From Burkholderiales bacterium (GTDB lineage: Bacteria; Pseudomonadota; Gammaproteobacteria; Burkholderiales; SG8-39), in the NCBI GenBank assembly GCA_014860355.1, contig JACZJV010000057.1, positions 1 through 64,000 on the forward strand: DNA of 64,000 bases, written 5' to 3'. The stretch's first letter is position 1. Every line of letters starts with the position of its first letter. The notes under the pieces were generated by a model. That model was not told the origin of the DNA. It did not search any database and was given only the letters and a program-made list of their open reading frames with translations. The position numbers were made by a program, and so were the translations under genes. Shown in pieces: positions 8,201-16,149 of this stretch.

Positions 8201-9811
8201 CGGCTGGCGCCCCTGCAGGCAGGGCTCGAGATAAAAGCCCAGGCTGGAAAGGCCTTCGGCGATCCAATCCATGTCGATCTCGCCGGGCGCCTGAATCATG
8301 GCTTCGCACGCCGCCAGCACCTCGGAGGCCCGCTCCAGGCGCAGCGCGATGAGTGCGCCGTAAATCTGGCGTAGCGGCGTAGCCAGTGCCGGCAAGGTGT
8401 CGCGGGCCGCGGTGCCGCGTGCATAGGCGTCCAGTACCTGCTCCGCGTGCTGCAGGTTGGCAATGATTTCCCTAGAGACCTGCGCGCGCAATTGCATCGC
8501 GTTGATCGTCTGCGTGAGTTCGGCGCGCAGCCCGGGCGGCGGTTTGCCGGCGGACTTGCCCGCAGCGGCTTCGGTCAGCCAGGCGCCGAGGATGCGCACT
8601 TGCGCTTCGAGGTCCTCGGGCGCCTTGCCCAGGTTTTCGAGGATGTTTTCCGCCAGCATGCAGGCTGCGGACATTTCGATTACCAGGCGCTGCTCGCTAT
8701 CGGGCCGCGGATCGGGCAGCTTAGCCGCCGCGAGCGCCATCGCGGCAAGCAGCCGGGCATAGTGGGGATTGCCAAGCTCGGACGCCTGCTGGCGCGACGA
8801 CGCAGTGATTTCGCACAAACGCGCGGTGCTCGCAGCTTCGCCCATCAAGTATTGCTGCCACGCTCCGTTCAGCGCCTGCAGCCGCTCGCGCGCATCCTCG
8901 ATCGCGGGTCGCAGGGAATCCAGTTTCGCGGCCTCGGGCTCGGCTCCCGGAATAAGCTGGTCGAGGCGAAACAGCTCTCTGACGGCATTTACGCGTTGCG
9001 TAGCGGCGCCGCAGCGGGCGATTGCGTAAAGCAATTCGCGCATCAGGGGGTCGTTGTCGGCCCGCAATCCGGCTGCCAGATCGCGAATATGGAAATCGAG
9101 TTTGTTGCACAGCGAATTGGCACGGGCGAGCCATGCAGTATCGGCCGACGCTTGCAGGGCCTCTACCAGTGCGGCGGCGACCCACCAGAGGGCGCGTCGC
9201 TCGGGCAACTGCGCCGCCACTGAATGCATCGCATCCAGTGCCGCGTGCATGTCCTCAAGTCCGCCGGGCCGATGTCGCAACCATCCAAGCAGTCCGCGCT
9301 GAAAGCGCGCGCGCTGCGCCTGCAGAAACGCAGGCAACTCCGCGGCATTGATCGACCGCGGCTTGGAATGGCCCGCAGCCGAGGGCGTCAAATCGGGAAA
9401 GAACAGGTCTTTTTCGGCGCAATCCGTCTTGTTTTGCAGGCCGGCGAGTTCGCGGTAGGCAGGATACAGCCGCAGGGGTACGTTGGGCTCTCCGTGGGCC
9501 AGGCCGTCGACGAAGTTCTTCAGCGCCAGTACGCCGCGGTCGATCGCCACGACGGTCTCGACGCTCGGTGGCGAGCCGTTGAGCCTGGCGAAGCTGCATT
9601 CGAGGGTTTCGCAGAACTGGGTCGCACCGCTCAGCCCCACCATGTTCAAGGCGCCACTGACCTGGTGCAGGTGCTCCGGGCAGGCGCCCAGAATTGCCGC
9701 ATCCCCCGGGGTCGACTCGAACCTGGCGATGGTCTGGCGCACCCGCTCGAGCGCCTGATCCACCTCGGCGGTAATCCAGGACAGGATAGTGGTGTCCGCC
9801 ATGGTACCCAT
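5198..9811 (-). CDS. chpA: ChpA/PilL-like hybrid chemotaxis histidine kinase with multiple Hpt domains and receiver
   Basis: A 1537-residue CheA-type kinase of the Pil-Chp (type IV pilus) pathway. Domains in order: degenerate N-terminal Hpt-like segment (around His49), three canonical Hpt domains with phosphorylatable histidines at His613 (HTLKGS), His733 (HTLAGC) and His864 (HTLKGS), dimerisation helices, HATPase domain (N box HMLRNALVHG 1129-1138, DDGAG 1173-1177, GRGVGMD 1224-1230), CheW-like domain (about 1260-1400), and a C-terminal receiver (phospho-Asp1467, Lys1519). The Pseudomonas ChpA is larger with more Hpt-type domains. The ATG at 9811 overlaps the pilJ stop by one base; a second ATG at 9802 is possible. 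Confidence 0.92.
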   Translation of the reverse strand: MGTMADTTILSWITAEVDQALERVRQTIARFESTPGDAAILGACPEHLHQVSGALNMVGLSGATQFCETLECSFARLNGSPPSVETVVAIDRGVLALKNFVDGLAHGEPNVPLRLYPAYRELAGLQNKTDCAEKDLFFPDLTPSAAGHSKPRSINAAELPAFLQAQRARFQRGLLGWLRHRPGGLEDMHAALDAMHSVAAQLPERRALWWVAAALVEALQASADTAWLARANSLCNKLDFHIRDLAAGLRADNDPLMRELLYAIARCGAATQRVNAVRELFRLDQLIPGAEPEAAKLDSLRPAIEDARERLQALNGAWQQYLMGEAASTARLCEITASSRQQASELGNPHYARLLAAMALAAAKLPDPRPDSEQRLVIEMSAACMLAENILENLGKAPEDLEAQVRILGAWLTEAAAGKSAGKPPPGLRAELTQTINAMQLRAQVSREIIANLQHAEQVLDAYARGTAARDTLPALATPLRQIYGALIALRLERASEVLAACEAMIQAPGEIDMDWIAEGLSSLGFYLEPCLQGRQPREQAIDFFLERFRQRAAAPLSAPEVAPQAASQETSLVEIFLEEAAEVLAAIDAALPTCRAEPDNTQALAAIRRGFHTLKGSGRMVGLNELGEVAWEVEQVLNRWLEDGQPACAELLELVAQAANRFAHWVAQLKLGQPVAVEASAITALARKLVAERPRQNFLEIYLSEATGHVATLVGRYLPAVSVPQDFVRAAHTLAGCSRTAGFAAVAELAGALEQWSPFSGRATQAADEALVRAAIDKLQGMVAALQRGEACGEAGEVPERMLQMTARLKQQRVMRDDIDEQLLPVFLEEAQQLVPQIGSDLRDWKAQPQDPRIADALKRALHTLKGSARMAGAIRLGELTHLMEGRVASALESGVLPAELFDELEAKMDRLNADLERIKQGKAPAPDAAAEPPLPAAASMLRVNADTLDVLITESGEVAIARSRIEAELRQVKQALGDLDESITRLRTQLREVEIQADSQMQSRRSVLDRHDRDFDPLEFDRYTRLQELTRMMAEGLSDATSIQQGLLKNLDETDAALLQQARIGRELQQELMRMRAVPFATLGERLHRVVRQTARETGRRAELEIQSAQIELDRGVLEHVAAPLEHMLRNALVHGVEEPQARVAAGKPETARITIELRQEANEVVIILADDGAGLDLKKLRSRAVAKGLLAPERKLSEQELYQLVYLTGLSTAEEVTELAGRGVGMDVVRAEIAAVNGRIDIASSGAGTAFTIFVPLTLAVTRTVMVTAGAAKLAISSATVEQVLRLKADAMAALYEKNQVEFQTRVYPLHCLRQLLGESATREIRDYNSVLLLRSGIQRIAVHVDELLGNQEVVVKNIGPQLSRIAGVTGATVLADGSVVLIVNPVQLAQRRAAAGGRSVESGIASGARAQTPLVMVADDSLTVRKFTSRLLEREGYRVIAAKDGLDAMEKLKDRLPDVMLVDIEMPRMDGFDLTRNVRDDARTCGIPIIIISSRTAEKHRSRAATLGVSAFIGKPYQDAELLQHIGACLGQQ

Positions 9812-11928
9812 TACGCCAGGCGGAATCCGGCAACGGATTTTTTCAGCGCCGTCGCGAGCTCGGTCATCCGTGCCGCGGAGTGCGAGGTCTTTCTTGTGCC
9901 TTCGGTTGTCAGCCGGGTCACGCCGAGGATCTGTTTCATGCTGCCGGCGACCTGGGTGGCAGAAGCCACCTGCTGGCGCGTCGCGCTGGAAATCGCAGTG
10001 ATCAACCCGGCGAGGCGGTTGGAGATCTGCTCGATTTCGCGCAGTGCCCGGTCAGCCTCGTCCGCGGTTTGCGTACCCTCGACCACGCCCTGAGTGCTGC
10101 GTTCCATCGCCTCGACCGCATCCTGCGTGTCGCGCTGAATGCTCTTGACGATCGCGGCAATGTGTTTCGTCGCCTCCGCCGAGCGCTCGGCGAGCCGCTG
10201 CACCTCTTCGGCGACCACGGTAAAGCCGCGCCCCGCCTCGCCCGCCGATGCAGCCTGGATCGCAGCATTGAGCGCGAGCACGTTGGTCTGCTCCGTGATG
10301 TCGGAAATCAGCTGCACGATTTCGCCGATTTCCTGCGAGCTCTCGCCCAGGCGCTTGATGCGCTTGGAGGTCTCCTGCATCTGGTCGCGGATTTCGTTCA
10401 TGCCGCGGATAGCGTTCTGCACCGCATGCGTTCCCTTTTCCGCGGCGCTGAGCGAAGTTTTCGCGACTTCTGCAGTGTCATTTGCGCTCATGGAGACTCC
10501 GTTCATCGACGCAGCCATTTGCGTCACCGACAGCCCGGTTTGCTCGATTTCGGTGGCCTGGCGCTGCGTTGCCTGCAACAGCTGCCCGGTGACGGTGTGC
10601 GCTTCCTCGGTTGCGGCAGTCACCTGCTGCGCGGCGTCGTTGATGCCCGTTACCAGGCGGCGCAATTCGTCGATGGTGTAGTTGATGGAGTCGGCGATGG
10701 CGCCGGTCACGTCCTCGGTCACCTTGGCGCGTACGGTAAGGTCGCCGTTGGCGAGGTTGCCGATGTCGTCGAGCAGCCGCAGGATGGCGTCCTGGTTGGC
10801 GCGGTTCTGCCGCTCACTCTGCTCAGCGCGTTTGCGCGTGTCGTCTAGATATATCTTGCCGATCAAAAGCAGAAATACCAACGCCAGCACCGACACCGCG
10901 CCGAGCGCGATGAAGTTGGCCCGCCGTGCGGCGAGCTGTTCCTCGTAGCCCTCGCTCAACGCCTGCGCCGCGCCGAGCAGCGTTTCACTGTCGTTGAACA
11001 GATCGCGGGTCGCGCGCTTTGCATTGACCAGCCGTTGCATGTTGCCGAGGATGTCGCTTACGCCGGCCTGGTACTGCCTGAAACCGGCCTCGAGTTCGGT
11101 GAGCTTGCCCCGCATCTCGACGTCTCCTGCGCGCACGATGCGCAGCGCTTGATTGCCATGTATCAGGCCCTGCAGCACGTCCCTGAATGTATTTGAGTCC
11201 TTGCCCAGCAGGAATGCGACTTCCGGGTCGACAATGTCCCCCGCGAGCATGGTGTTGGCGTTCTTGGCCATGCGTTGGGTCAACATCACAAGGCGGGAGG
11301 CAAGAGCATTCTGGCGGGCCGAGCCACCGGACTGCACGCTCAACGCGGCGACCTCGTCGGCGAGTTCGAGCAGTGCCGGGTTGTTCTTGTTGATCGAGCG
11401 CACCGCCTCGCCCAGTGCGACCAGGTTTTTCTCTTCGCCGATCACCAGCGCGGCGTTGCGCTCGGACTTTCTCCACTCCTTCTCCAGCGCATCGAGTTGC
11501 GGACGCACGCGCTCCGGCGTGGGAGGCAGCGCCACGCCGCCCGCCACACCGCCGCTGAGCAGAAGTTCGACCAGCCCGGCGAACTCGTCGCGACTCTGGC
11601 GCAGCTGCTTGAACGCGCCGCGGTTGCCCTGCGAGGCCTGCTGCGCGGCTTTGGCGAGCCGCTGCGACAGCATACGGACTTTTCCGACGGAGGCGACGTA
11701 GAGAGTGTTGAAGGTCGCCTGCCGCGCGTCCATAACGACGATGGCGGCATCGGCCAGCAACAGCAGCACCAGCAGGCCGGTCAGGACTTGGAGTTGCCTT
11801 GCCACGGGCAGCCGCCCGATAAGCGGCAAGCCGGCGCGCAGGGCGGGTGGAGCGCCGGGCGCAGCTGCTTCCGCAGCCGCGTCGCGTTGAAGGAACGGCA
11901 GCTTGAATGCGTTGAATCTGAATGCCAT
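9811..11928 (-). CDS. pilJ: PilJ-like methyl-accepting chemotaxis protein
   Basis: A 705-residue transmembrane chemoreceptor. A membrane helix at about 48-66, a periplasmic region with two PilJ-type helical modules ([12 protein letters not shown] and [11 protein letters not shown]), a second membrane helix near 340-360, a HAMP-like linker, then a cytoplasmic signalling domain with the conserved hairpin tip ([18 protein letters not shown]). In Pseudomonas PilJ activates the ChpA kinase through PilI. It is followed directly by chpA and preceded by a periplasmic binding-protein gene, which could supply its ligand. No methyltransferase or methylesterase gene is nearby. Confidence 0.92.
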   Translation of the reverse strand: MAFRFNAFKLPFLQRDAAAEAAAPGAPPALRAGLPLIGRLPVARQLQVLTGLLVLLLLADAAIVVMDARQATFNTLYVASVGKVRMLSQRLAKAAQQASQGNRGAFKQLRQSRDEFAGLVELLLSGGVAGGVALPPTPERVRPQLDALEKEWRKSERNAALVIGEEKNLVALGEAVRSINKNNPALLELADEVAALSVQSGGSARQNALASRLVMLTQRMAKNANTMLAGDIVDPEVAFLLGKDSNTFRDVLQGLIHGNQALRIVRAGDVEMRGKLTELEAGFRQYQAGVSDILGNMQRLVNAKRATRDLFNDSETLLGAAQALSEGYEEQLAARRANFIALGAVSVLALVFLLLIGKIYLDDTRKRAEQSERQNRANQDAILRLLDDIGNLANGDLTVRAKVTEDVTGAIADSINYTIDELRRLVTGINDAAQQVTAATEEAHTVTGQLLQATQRQATEIEQTGLSVTQMAASMNGVSMSANDTAEVAKTSLSAAEKGTHAVQNAIRGMNEIRDQMQETSKRIKRLGESSQEIGEIVQLISDITEQTNVLALNAAIQAASAGEAGRGFTVVAEEVQRLAERSAEATKHIAAIVKSIQRDTQDAVEAMERSTQGVVEGTQTADEADRALREIEQISNRLAGLITAISSATRQQVASATQVAGSMKQILGVTRLTTEGTRKTSHSAARMTELATALKKSVAGFRLA

Positions 11929-11937
11929 AAGTTTCCC

Positions 11938-13068
11938 CTAGCGCAAAAATTTGCTGTCGCGGGCAATGATCGTAAGGTCGACATATTTGGAACCGTTGTG
12001 GTTCTTCGGCGAGAAACCGACGAAGAATCCGCCGACGTCCACATCGTTCATAGACTCGAGCGCAGTGATGAATTTCTCGCGGCTGAGATCCTTTCCGGTG
12101 CGTCTCAGTCCTTCGACAAATATCTTCGCCGCGACGTAACCCTCTACGCTGGTAAAGGTAAAGTCCTTCTGCCCGGCCTTGCGCATAAGCTGCTGGTATT
12201 CCTTGACGACCGGCACGCTCGCTCCCCAAGGGAAGGGCATCACCTGCGAGATCGCGACTCCGACGCCATCCCTGTCCAGGTTGTCTGCAAGCGCTTGGCT
12301 GCCGACGAAAGATACGTTGTAGAACTGCGCGGCACTGCCCGCCTTTTTCATCTGGCGGATGAACTCGCCGCAGGACTTGTAGGCGCTGATCATGACCACC
12401 GCGTCGGGCTTAGCCGCGCCTATCGTTCTGGTCGCAGCGGCAACGTTGACGGTGTTGCGCTCCACCGTGCCGGTCGCGGAAATTTTCAGGTTGCGCCTGG
12501 CCATCGCGCGCTCTACACCCTTCAAGCCGGCCTGTCCGTAAGCGTCGTTCTGGTAGAACACCGCTATGTTCTTCGCGCCGGTCGATACCAGCTGCTCGAC
12601 GATTTTCTCGGTTTCGTCGTAGTAGCTCGCGCGCACGTTGAAAATGTAGGAATTGAACGGATCTCGCAGCAGTTCGGCGCCGGTGAACGGGCCGAAGAAC
12701 GGCACCCTGGCCTGCGTGAAAATGGGCAATGCCGCGGCCGAAGTCGGTGTTCCGACGTAGCCAAACAGCGCGAACACCTTTTCCTCCTCGATCAGCTTCT
12801 TGGTATTTGGCACCGTGCGCGCAGGCTCGTAACCGTCGTCCAGCGTAAGCAGTTCGATTTTGCGGCCGTATACGCCGCCTTTCGAATTTACGTGGTCAAA
12901 ATATACCTTGGCCCCCATGCGCATATCGGTTCCCAGGGCGGCTGCCGGTCCCGTCAGGGCCACGGATTGGCCAAGGAGTACAGCGTTGGGGCTTACGCCG
13001 GTCTCCGCTGACGAAGTCGCCGGGGCAATGATCGCCAGGCCGAACAGGCATGCGGCAAGTAACTTCAT
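11938..13068 (-). CDS. Orphan ABC-type periplasmic binding protein (LivJ/LivK fold) inside the pil-chp operon
   Basis: 376 residues from ATG 13068, chosen because AAGAGGAAGGA precedes it and it opens a clean signal peptide (KLLAACLFGLAIIAPATSSA). The mature part follows the type 1 periplasmic binding fold of branched-chain amino-acid/amide binding proteins: VSPNAVLLGQSVALTGPAA, the GYVGTPTSAAALPI segment, and later AYGQAGLKGVERA. No permease or ATPase gene lies nearby. Placed between pilI and pilJ, it is more likely a sensory ligand carrier for PilJ than a transport component; that role is inferred. Ligand unknown. Confidence 0.85.
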   Translation of the reverse strand: MKLLAACLFGLAIIAPATSSAETGVSPNAVLLGQSVALTGPAAALGTDMRMGAKVYFDHVNSKGGVYGRKIELLTLDDGYEPARTVPNTKKLIEEEKVFALFGYVGTPTSAAALPIFTQARVPFFGPFTGAELLRDPFNSYIFNVRASYYDETEKIVEQLVSTGAKNIAVFYQNDAYGQAGLKGVERAMARRNLKISATGTVERNTVNVAAATRTIGAAKPDAVVMISAYKSCGEFIRQMKKAGSAAQFYNVSFVGSQALADNLDRDGVGVAISQVMPFPWGASVPVVKEYQQLMRKAGQKDFTFTSVEGYVAAKIFVEGLRRTGKDLSREKFITALESMNDVDVGGFFVGFSPKNHNGSKYVDLTIIARDSKFLR

Positions 13069-13087
13069 GACGTTGTCCTTCCTCTTA

Positions 13088-13597
13088 TCAGGTACTGACA
13101 TCTAGAAATTCCGGGCTCCGGACCAGCGCCGGTACATCCAGTTCGCTCCAGCGCCTTCCCGCTGCGTCGGCGTATTCGGCGCGCGTCCACTTCGACACTC
13201 CATCGCGCGGGCAAGGTTCCAGGTCTGCGGACTTGAGCAGACCGAGCGAGCGCCCGACCAGCAGCGCACACCCGGCGCGGAACCGGTCGCTGATCAGCAA
13301 CAGGCGCGACCGGTCGGTGGCGGTCGTGGTTTCGCCGCCCAGAAATGCAGCGAAATCGACCACGCTGTAGAGATTGCCGCGTATGTTTGCGATGCCGCGA
13401 AACCAGGAACGCGCAAGCGGCACCGCCCAGACCGGCGGCACCGGAATCAATTCGCCGGCCTCGGTGAGATCCACCAGCCAGGCGCTGCCGCCCGCCTCCA
13501 GGCCAAGCTTCGAGACGGGGCGGTCGTCCGTCTCGGCGCGCTGCAGACGGGCGAGGAACTCCTGCTGGTAGTCACGCAGCGACAGTCTTGCAGCCAT
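13088..13597 (-). CDS. pilI: CheW-like adaptor PilI
   Basis: A 169-residue CheW-domain protein that should couple PilJ to the ChpA kinase. The core carries VPLARSWFRGIANIRGNLY and VVDFAAFLGG, the typical CheW strands around the receptor and kinase contact sites. Soluble, no signal peptide. Sits between pilH (2-base gap) and the binding-protein gene (20 bases upstream of its ATG). Confidence 0.88.
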   Translation of the reverse strand: MAARLSLRDYQQEFLARLQRAETDDRPVSKLGLEAGGSAWLVDLTEAGELIPVPPVWAVPLARSWFRGIANIRGNLYSVVDFAAFLGGETTTATDRSRLLLISDRFRAGCALLVGRSLGLLKSADLEPCPRDGVSKWTRAEYADAAGRRWSELDVPALVRSPEFLDVST

Positions 13598-13598
13598 G

Positions 13599-13964
13599 TC
13601 AGCCTAGCGCCGCGATCTTGGCCAAGAGGTCCGCCTGGACCACCGGCTTTACGATGTAGTCGCGCGCACCCTGGCGCATGCCCCAGACCTTGTCGGTCTC
13701 TTGCCCTTTGCTCGTGCACAGGATAATCGGGATGTCCTTGGTGGTATCGTCCCTGGTGAGCGTGCGCGTCGCCTGGAAGCCGTTCTGCCCCGGCATTACC
13801 ACGTCCATGAGCACGAGGTCCGGACGCATTTGCCTGACCTTGGCCAGCCCGTCCTCCGCGCTCTCCGCTGTCTCGACCTTGAACCCGTTCCTAGACAGCA
13901 TGTTGCTCAGGTGCAGCCGGTCGGTAGGCGAGTCGTCCACTATCAGTATCTTGCTGATTGCCAT
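13599..13964 (-). CDS. pilH: Response regulator PilH
   Basis: A 121-residue single-domain receiver. The acidic pair is in ILIVDDSPTD, the phospho-acceptor aspartate in LVLMDVVMPG, and the conserved lysine in YIVKPV. The segment GQETDKVWGMRQGARDYIVKPV is close to PilH of the Pseudomonas Pil-Chp system, so I assign PilH rather than PilG. It should receive phosphate from ChpA and control pilus retraction or act as phosphate sink. Confidence 0.88.
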   Translation of the reverse strand: MAISKILIVDDSPTDRLHLSNMLSRNGFKVETAESAEDGLAKVRQMRPDLVLMDVVMPGQNGFQATRTLTRDDTTKDIPIILCTSKGQETDKVWGMRQGARDYIVKPVVQADLLAKIAALG

Positions 13965-13983
13965 GTCGCACCTTTTCAGTTAA

Positions 13984-14385
13984 TCAGGGAGTAGAGGAAG
14001 TCGGTGTGAGGTAATCGCTCACCGCCTCGATCAAGCCCTCCTTGGTGAAGGGTTTGGTGAGGTAGCGGTCGGACCCGGCGAGCCTGCCGCGGGCGCGGTC
14101 AAACACGCCGTCCTTGCTCGAGAGCATAATGACCGGCGTGGCCTTGAGCCGCGGATTCTGCTTGATCAGTGCGCAGGTCTGATAGCCGTCCAGCCGCGGC
14201 ATCATGATGTCGACGAAGATAACCTGCGGTTCGTGATCGGTGATTTTGGAGAGGGCGTCGAAGCCGTCCTCGGCCAGGATCACTTCATATCCGGCCTGGC
14301 GCAGGAACAGCTCGGCGCTGCGCCGGATGGTGTTGCTGTCGTCGATGACGAGCACCTTCACCGGATTCGTCGACACATTGCTCAC
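13984..14385 (-). CDS. pilG: Response regulator PilG
   Basis: A 133-residue receiver closely resembling PilG: VLVIDDSNTIRRSAE, the phosphorylation site FVDIMMPRLDGYQTCALIK, and MLSSKDGVFDRARGRLAGSD followed by YLTKPF. Starts at a GTG (14385) with GGAGG 9 bases upstream. It is the first gene of the chemosensory operon, about 120 bases downstream of a c-di-GMP riboswitch. In other bacteria PilG promotes pilus extension and cAMP synthesis. Confidence 0.9.
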   Translation of the reverse strand: MSNVSTNPVKVLVIDDSNTIRRSAELFLRQAGYEVILAEDGFDALSKITDHEPQVIFVDIMMPRLDGYQTCALIKQNPRLKATPVIMLSSKDGVFDRARGRLAGSDRYLTKPFTKEGLIEAVSDYLTPTSSTP

Positions 14386-14504
14386 GACAGATTGCCTCCG
14401 ACACTGCGGGATGGATTAGGAATTGCATGATGATCCCCCCCTAATTGCGGGATACTCACGAAGGGCGATGCTGCGGCGCGATGCAAAACGGAGTGACGGT
14501 CTTT

Positions 14505-14590
14505 GACCGGCAACCCCGCTGCCATGTGCTCTTGCGAACATTTAGGCCGGTAGCTTTGCGTCGCCACTTTTCGGTGGCTTTGCCCTTGCG
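14505..14590 (-). ncRNA. Cyclic di-GMP-I (GEMM-I) riboswitch in the pilG leader
   Basis: Read on the minus strand, the conserved GEMM-I blocks appear in order: GGGCAAAG (14585-14578), a helix GCCAC/GTGGC (14578-14574, 14567-14563) closed by a CGAAAA loop, GACGCAAAGC (14562-14553), CCGGCCTAAA (14550-14541), a helix ATGT/ACAT, and the second arm GGCAGCGGGGTTGCC (14523-14509). The well-studied Vibrio Vc2 aptamer has the same blocks in the same order. It ends about 120 nt before the pilG GTG. The expression platform is not obvious; ATCCC/GGGAT can pair near 14430-14455. It should make the whole chemosensory operon respond to c-di-GMP; direction of control is unknown. Confidence 0.93.
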
Positions 14591-14800
14591 CTGAAATTTG
14601 CGCCCGTGTGCGGCCGAAGTCAAATGTCAAATGATGTGTTCTGTGAACAAGTTGGGAATTCGGTTTGCCCGATCGTTCCTGGTTCCGCGCAGGCAGCCGC
14701 GTCGTCGGCGCGGCGCGAGTGTCCACGCAGGCAGAACGGCGGTGCGTCGCGTGCCAGGCGCAAGCCGTCGCGCGCAAAGCTGCGCGGCCAGGGCCGGAAT

Positions 14801-14809
14801 TGCTAGTAT
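14801..14809 (+). promoter_or_regulatory. Extended -10 promoter of cysK
   Basis: TGCTAGTAT is a TGn-extended -10 element. A start about 7 bases downstream gives a leader of about 28 nt that includes the cysK ribosome binding site. No good -35, as is usual for extended -10 promoters. Confidence 0.5.
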
Positions 14810-14843
14810 TACGGGTCCCCGAATGACCAGGAAAGGAGGGAAC

Positions 14844-15776
14844 ATGAATATCGCCAACAGCGTCACCGCCCTGATCGGCAACACCCCGCTGGTGCGCATC
14901 AACCGTCTTACGCGAGGCTGCGAGGCGCAGGTCGTGGCCAAGCTCGAGTTCCAGAACCCGGCCCACAGCGTAAAGGACCGCATTGGTCTGTCGATGATAG
15001 AGGCTGCGGAGAACGCCGGACGTATCAAGCCCGACACCATCGTGCTCGAGCCCACCAGCGGCAATACCGGCATCGGCATTGCCATGGTGTGCGCGGCGCG
15101 CGGTTACAAATGCACCCTCGTCATGCCCGATACCATGAGCAAGGAGCGGCGCATGTTGCTGCGCGCCTCCGGCGCCGAGCTGGTGCTGACGCCCGGGGCC
15201 GAACGCATGCAGGGCGCAATCAAGAAGGCCGAAGAGATGGCGGCCGCAGACTCGCGCTATTTCATTCCGCAGCAATTCGAGAACCCGGCCAATCCCGAGG
15301 TGCATCGGCGCACCACCGCGGAGGAAATCTGGCGCGACACCGACGGCAAGGCGGATTTCCTCGTGTCCGGCATTGGCACCGGCGGCACCATCACCGGCGT
15401 GGGCGAGGTGATCAAGGAGCGCAAACCCTCGTTCAAGTGCATCGCAGTCGAGCCCGATGCCTCACCCGTGCTCTCCGGCGGGGCCGCCGGCCCGCATCCC
15501 TTGCAGGGCATAGGTGCCGGATTCATACCGAAGATACTCAACACCAGGATCTACGACGAGATCGTGCGCGTGAAGAACGACGATGCGATGGACCTCGCCC
15601 GGCGCATGGCGCGGGAAGAAGGGCTGCTGGTGGGCATCTCGTCCGGCGCTGCCATGTGGGCGGCGCTCGAAGTCGCCCGGCGCGCTGATAACAAGGGAAA
15701 GCTGATCGTGGTGGTCACTCCCTCGTTTGGCGAGCGCTACCTGAGCACCCCACTGTTCGCCGGTCTGGCAGACTGA
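14844..15776 (+). CDS. cysK: Cysteine synthase (O-acetylserine sulfhydrylase)
   Basis: 310 residues from the ATG at 14844, chosen because AAAGGAGG (14832-14839) precedes it. A fold-type II PLP enzyme making cysteine from O-acetylserine and sulfide. The PLP lysine is in [11 protein letters not shown], the substrate loop is TSGNTGIG, and the phosphate-binding glycine loop is [10 protein letters not shown]. Late residues [11 protein letters not shown] match CysK. Monocistronic to judge from its surroundings. Confidence 0.93.
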   Translation: MNIANSVTALIGNTPLVRINRLTRGCEAQVVAKLEFQNPAHSVKDRIGLSMIEAAENAGRIKPDTIVLEPTSGNTGIGIAMVCAARGYKCTLVMPDTMSKERRMLLRASGAELVLTPGAERMQGAIKKAEEMAAADSRYFIPQQFENPANPEVHRRTTAEEIWRDTDGKADFLVSGIGTGGTITGVGEVIKERKPSFKCIAVEPDASPVLSGGAAGPHPLQGIGAGFIPKILNTRIYDEIVRVKNDDAMDLARRMAREEGLLVGISSGAAMWAALEVARRADNKGKLIVVVTPSFGERYLSTPLFAGLAD

Positions 15777-16149
15777 CCAGGTACGCGGTGCCCGACAGCC
15801 TGGGCGGCGGCGTCCACGCAGGCTGGCCGTCCTGCCGAGGCAGGCGTTCAGGCGCTGGAAGGGCACATTTCGGATTGCGAAATTCGGCGAACGTGGATTT
15901 CGGGCGGATTATTGTTTTCGATCAATGCCGCGAAATGGCAAAAGCTGTATCAAGCTACATTGCGCCTGCAGATGAGCTTAGCGCGCCCCTGGATCGGGCG
16001 TCGTATTGCCGATTGCCTCGACAAGAGCGGTCGAACGATGCGGACAATGCGAGCAATACCGCAGACCAGAACTGCGCCGGGGCCGAATCCGCGATCCGGA
16101 TTCGACATCCACGACAATTTTTCTACACGACAGGAAAGAGGAGTTTCTT
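15777..16149. other. 373-base intergenic region after cysK
   Basis: Contains a small hairpin (CCTGCC/GGCAGG near 15833-15846) and the ribosome binding site AGAGGAG (16137-16143) of the next gene. An open frame across it has no start signal or recognisable protein character. I see no riboswitch or RNA gene. Confidence 0.6.

Larger units (their letters stand above)
14386..14843. other. 458-base region between divergent pilG and cysK
   Basis: It holds the pilG leader with a c-di-GMP-I riboswitch on the minus strand (14505-14590), a possible minus-strand -35 box TTGACA (14630-14625) and, on the plus strand, an extended -10 for cysK (14801-14809). I found no convincing gene. Confidence 0.8.

Noticed and set aside
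14386-14450. Short upstream ORF overlapping pilG, starting at an ATG near 14430
   Set aside because: It has a G-run that imitates a ribosome binding site, but the encoded peptide has no character and the frame continues out of phase into pilG; not supportable as a leader peptide.
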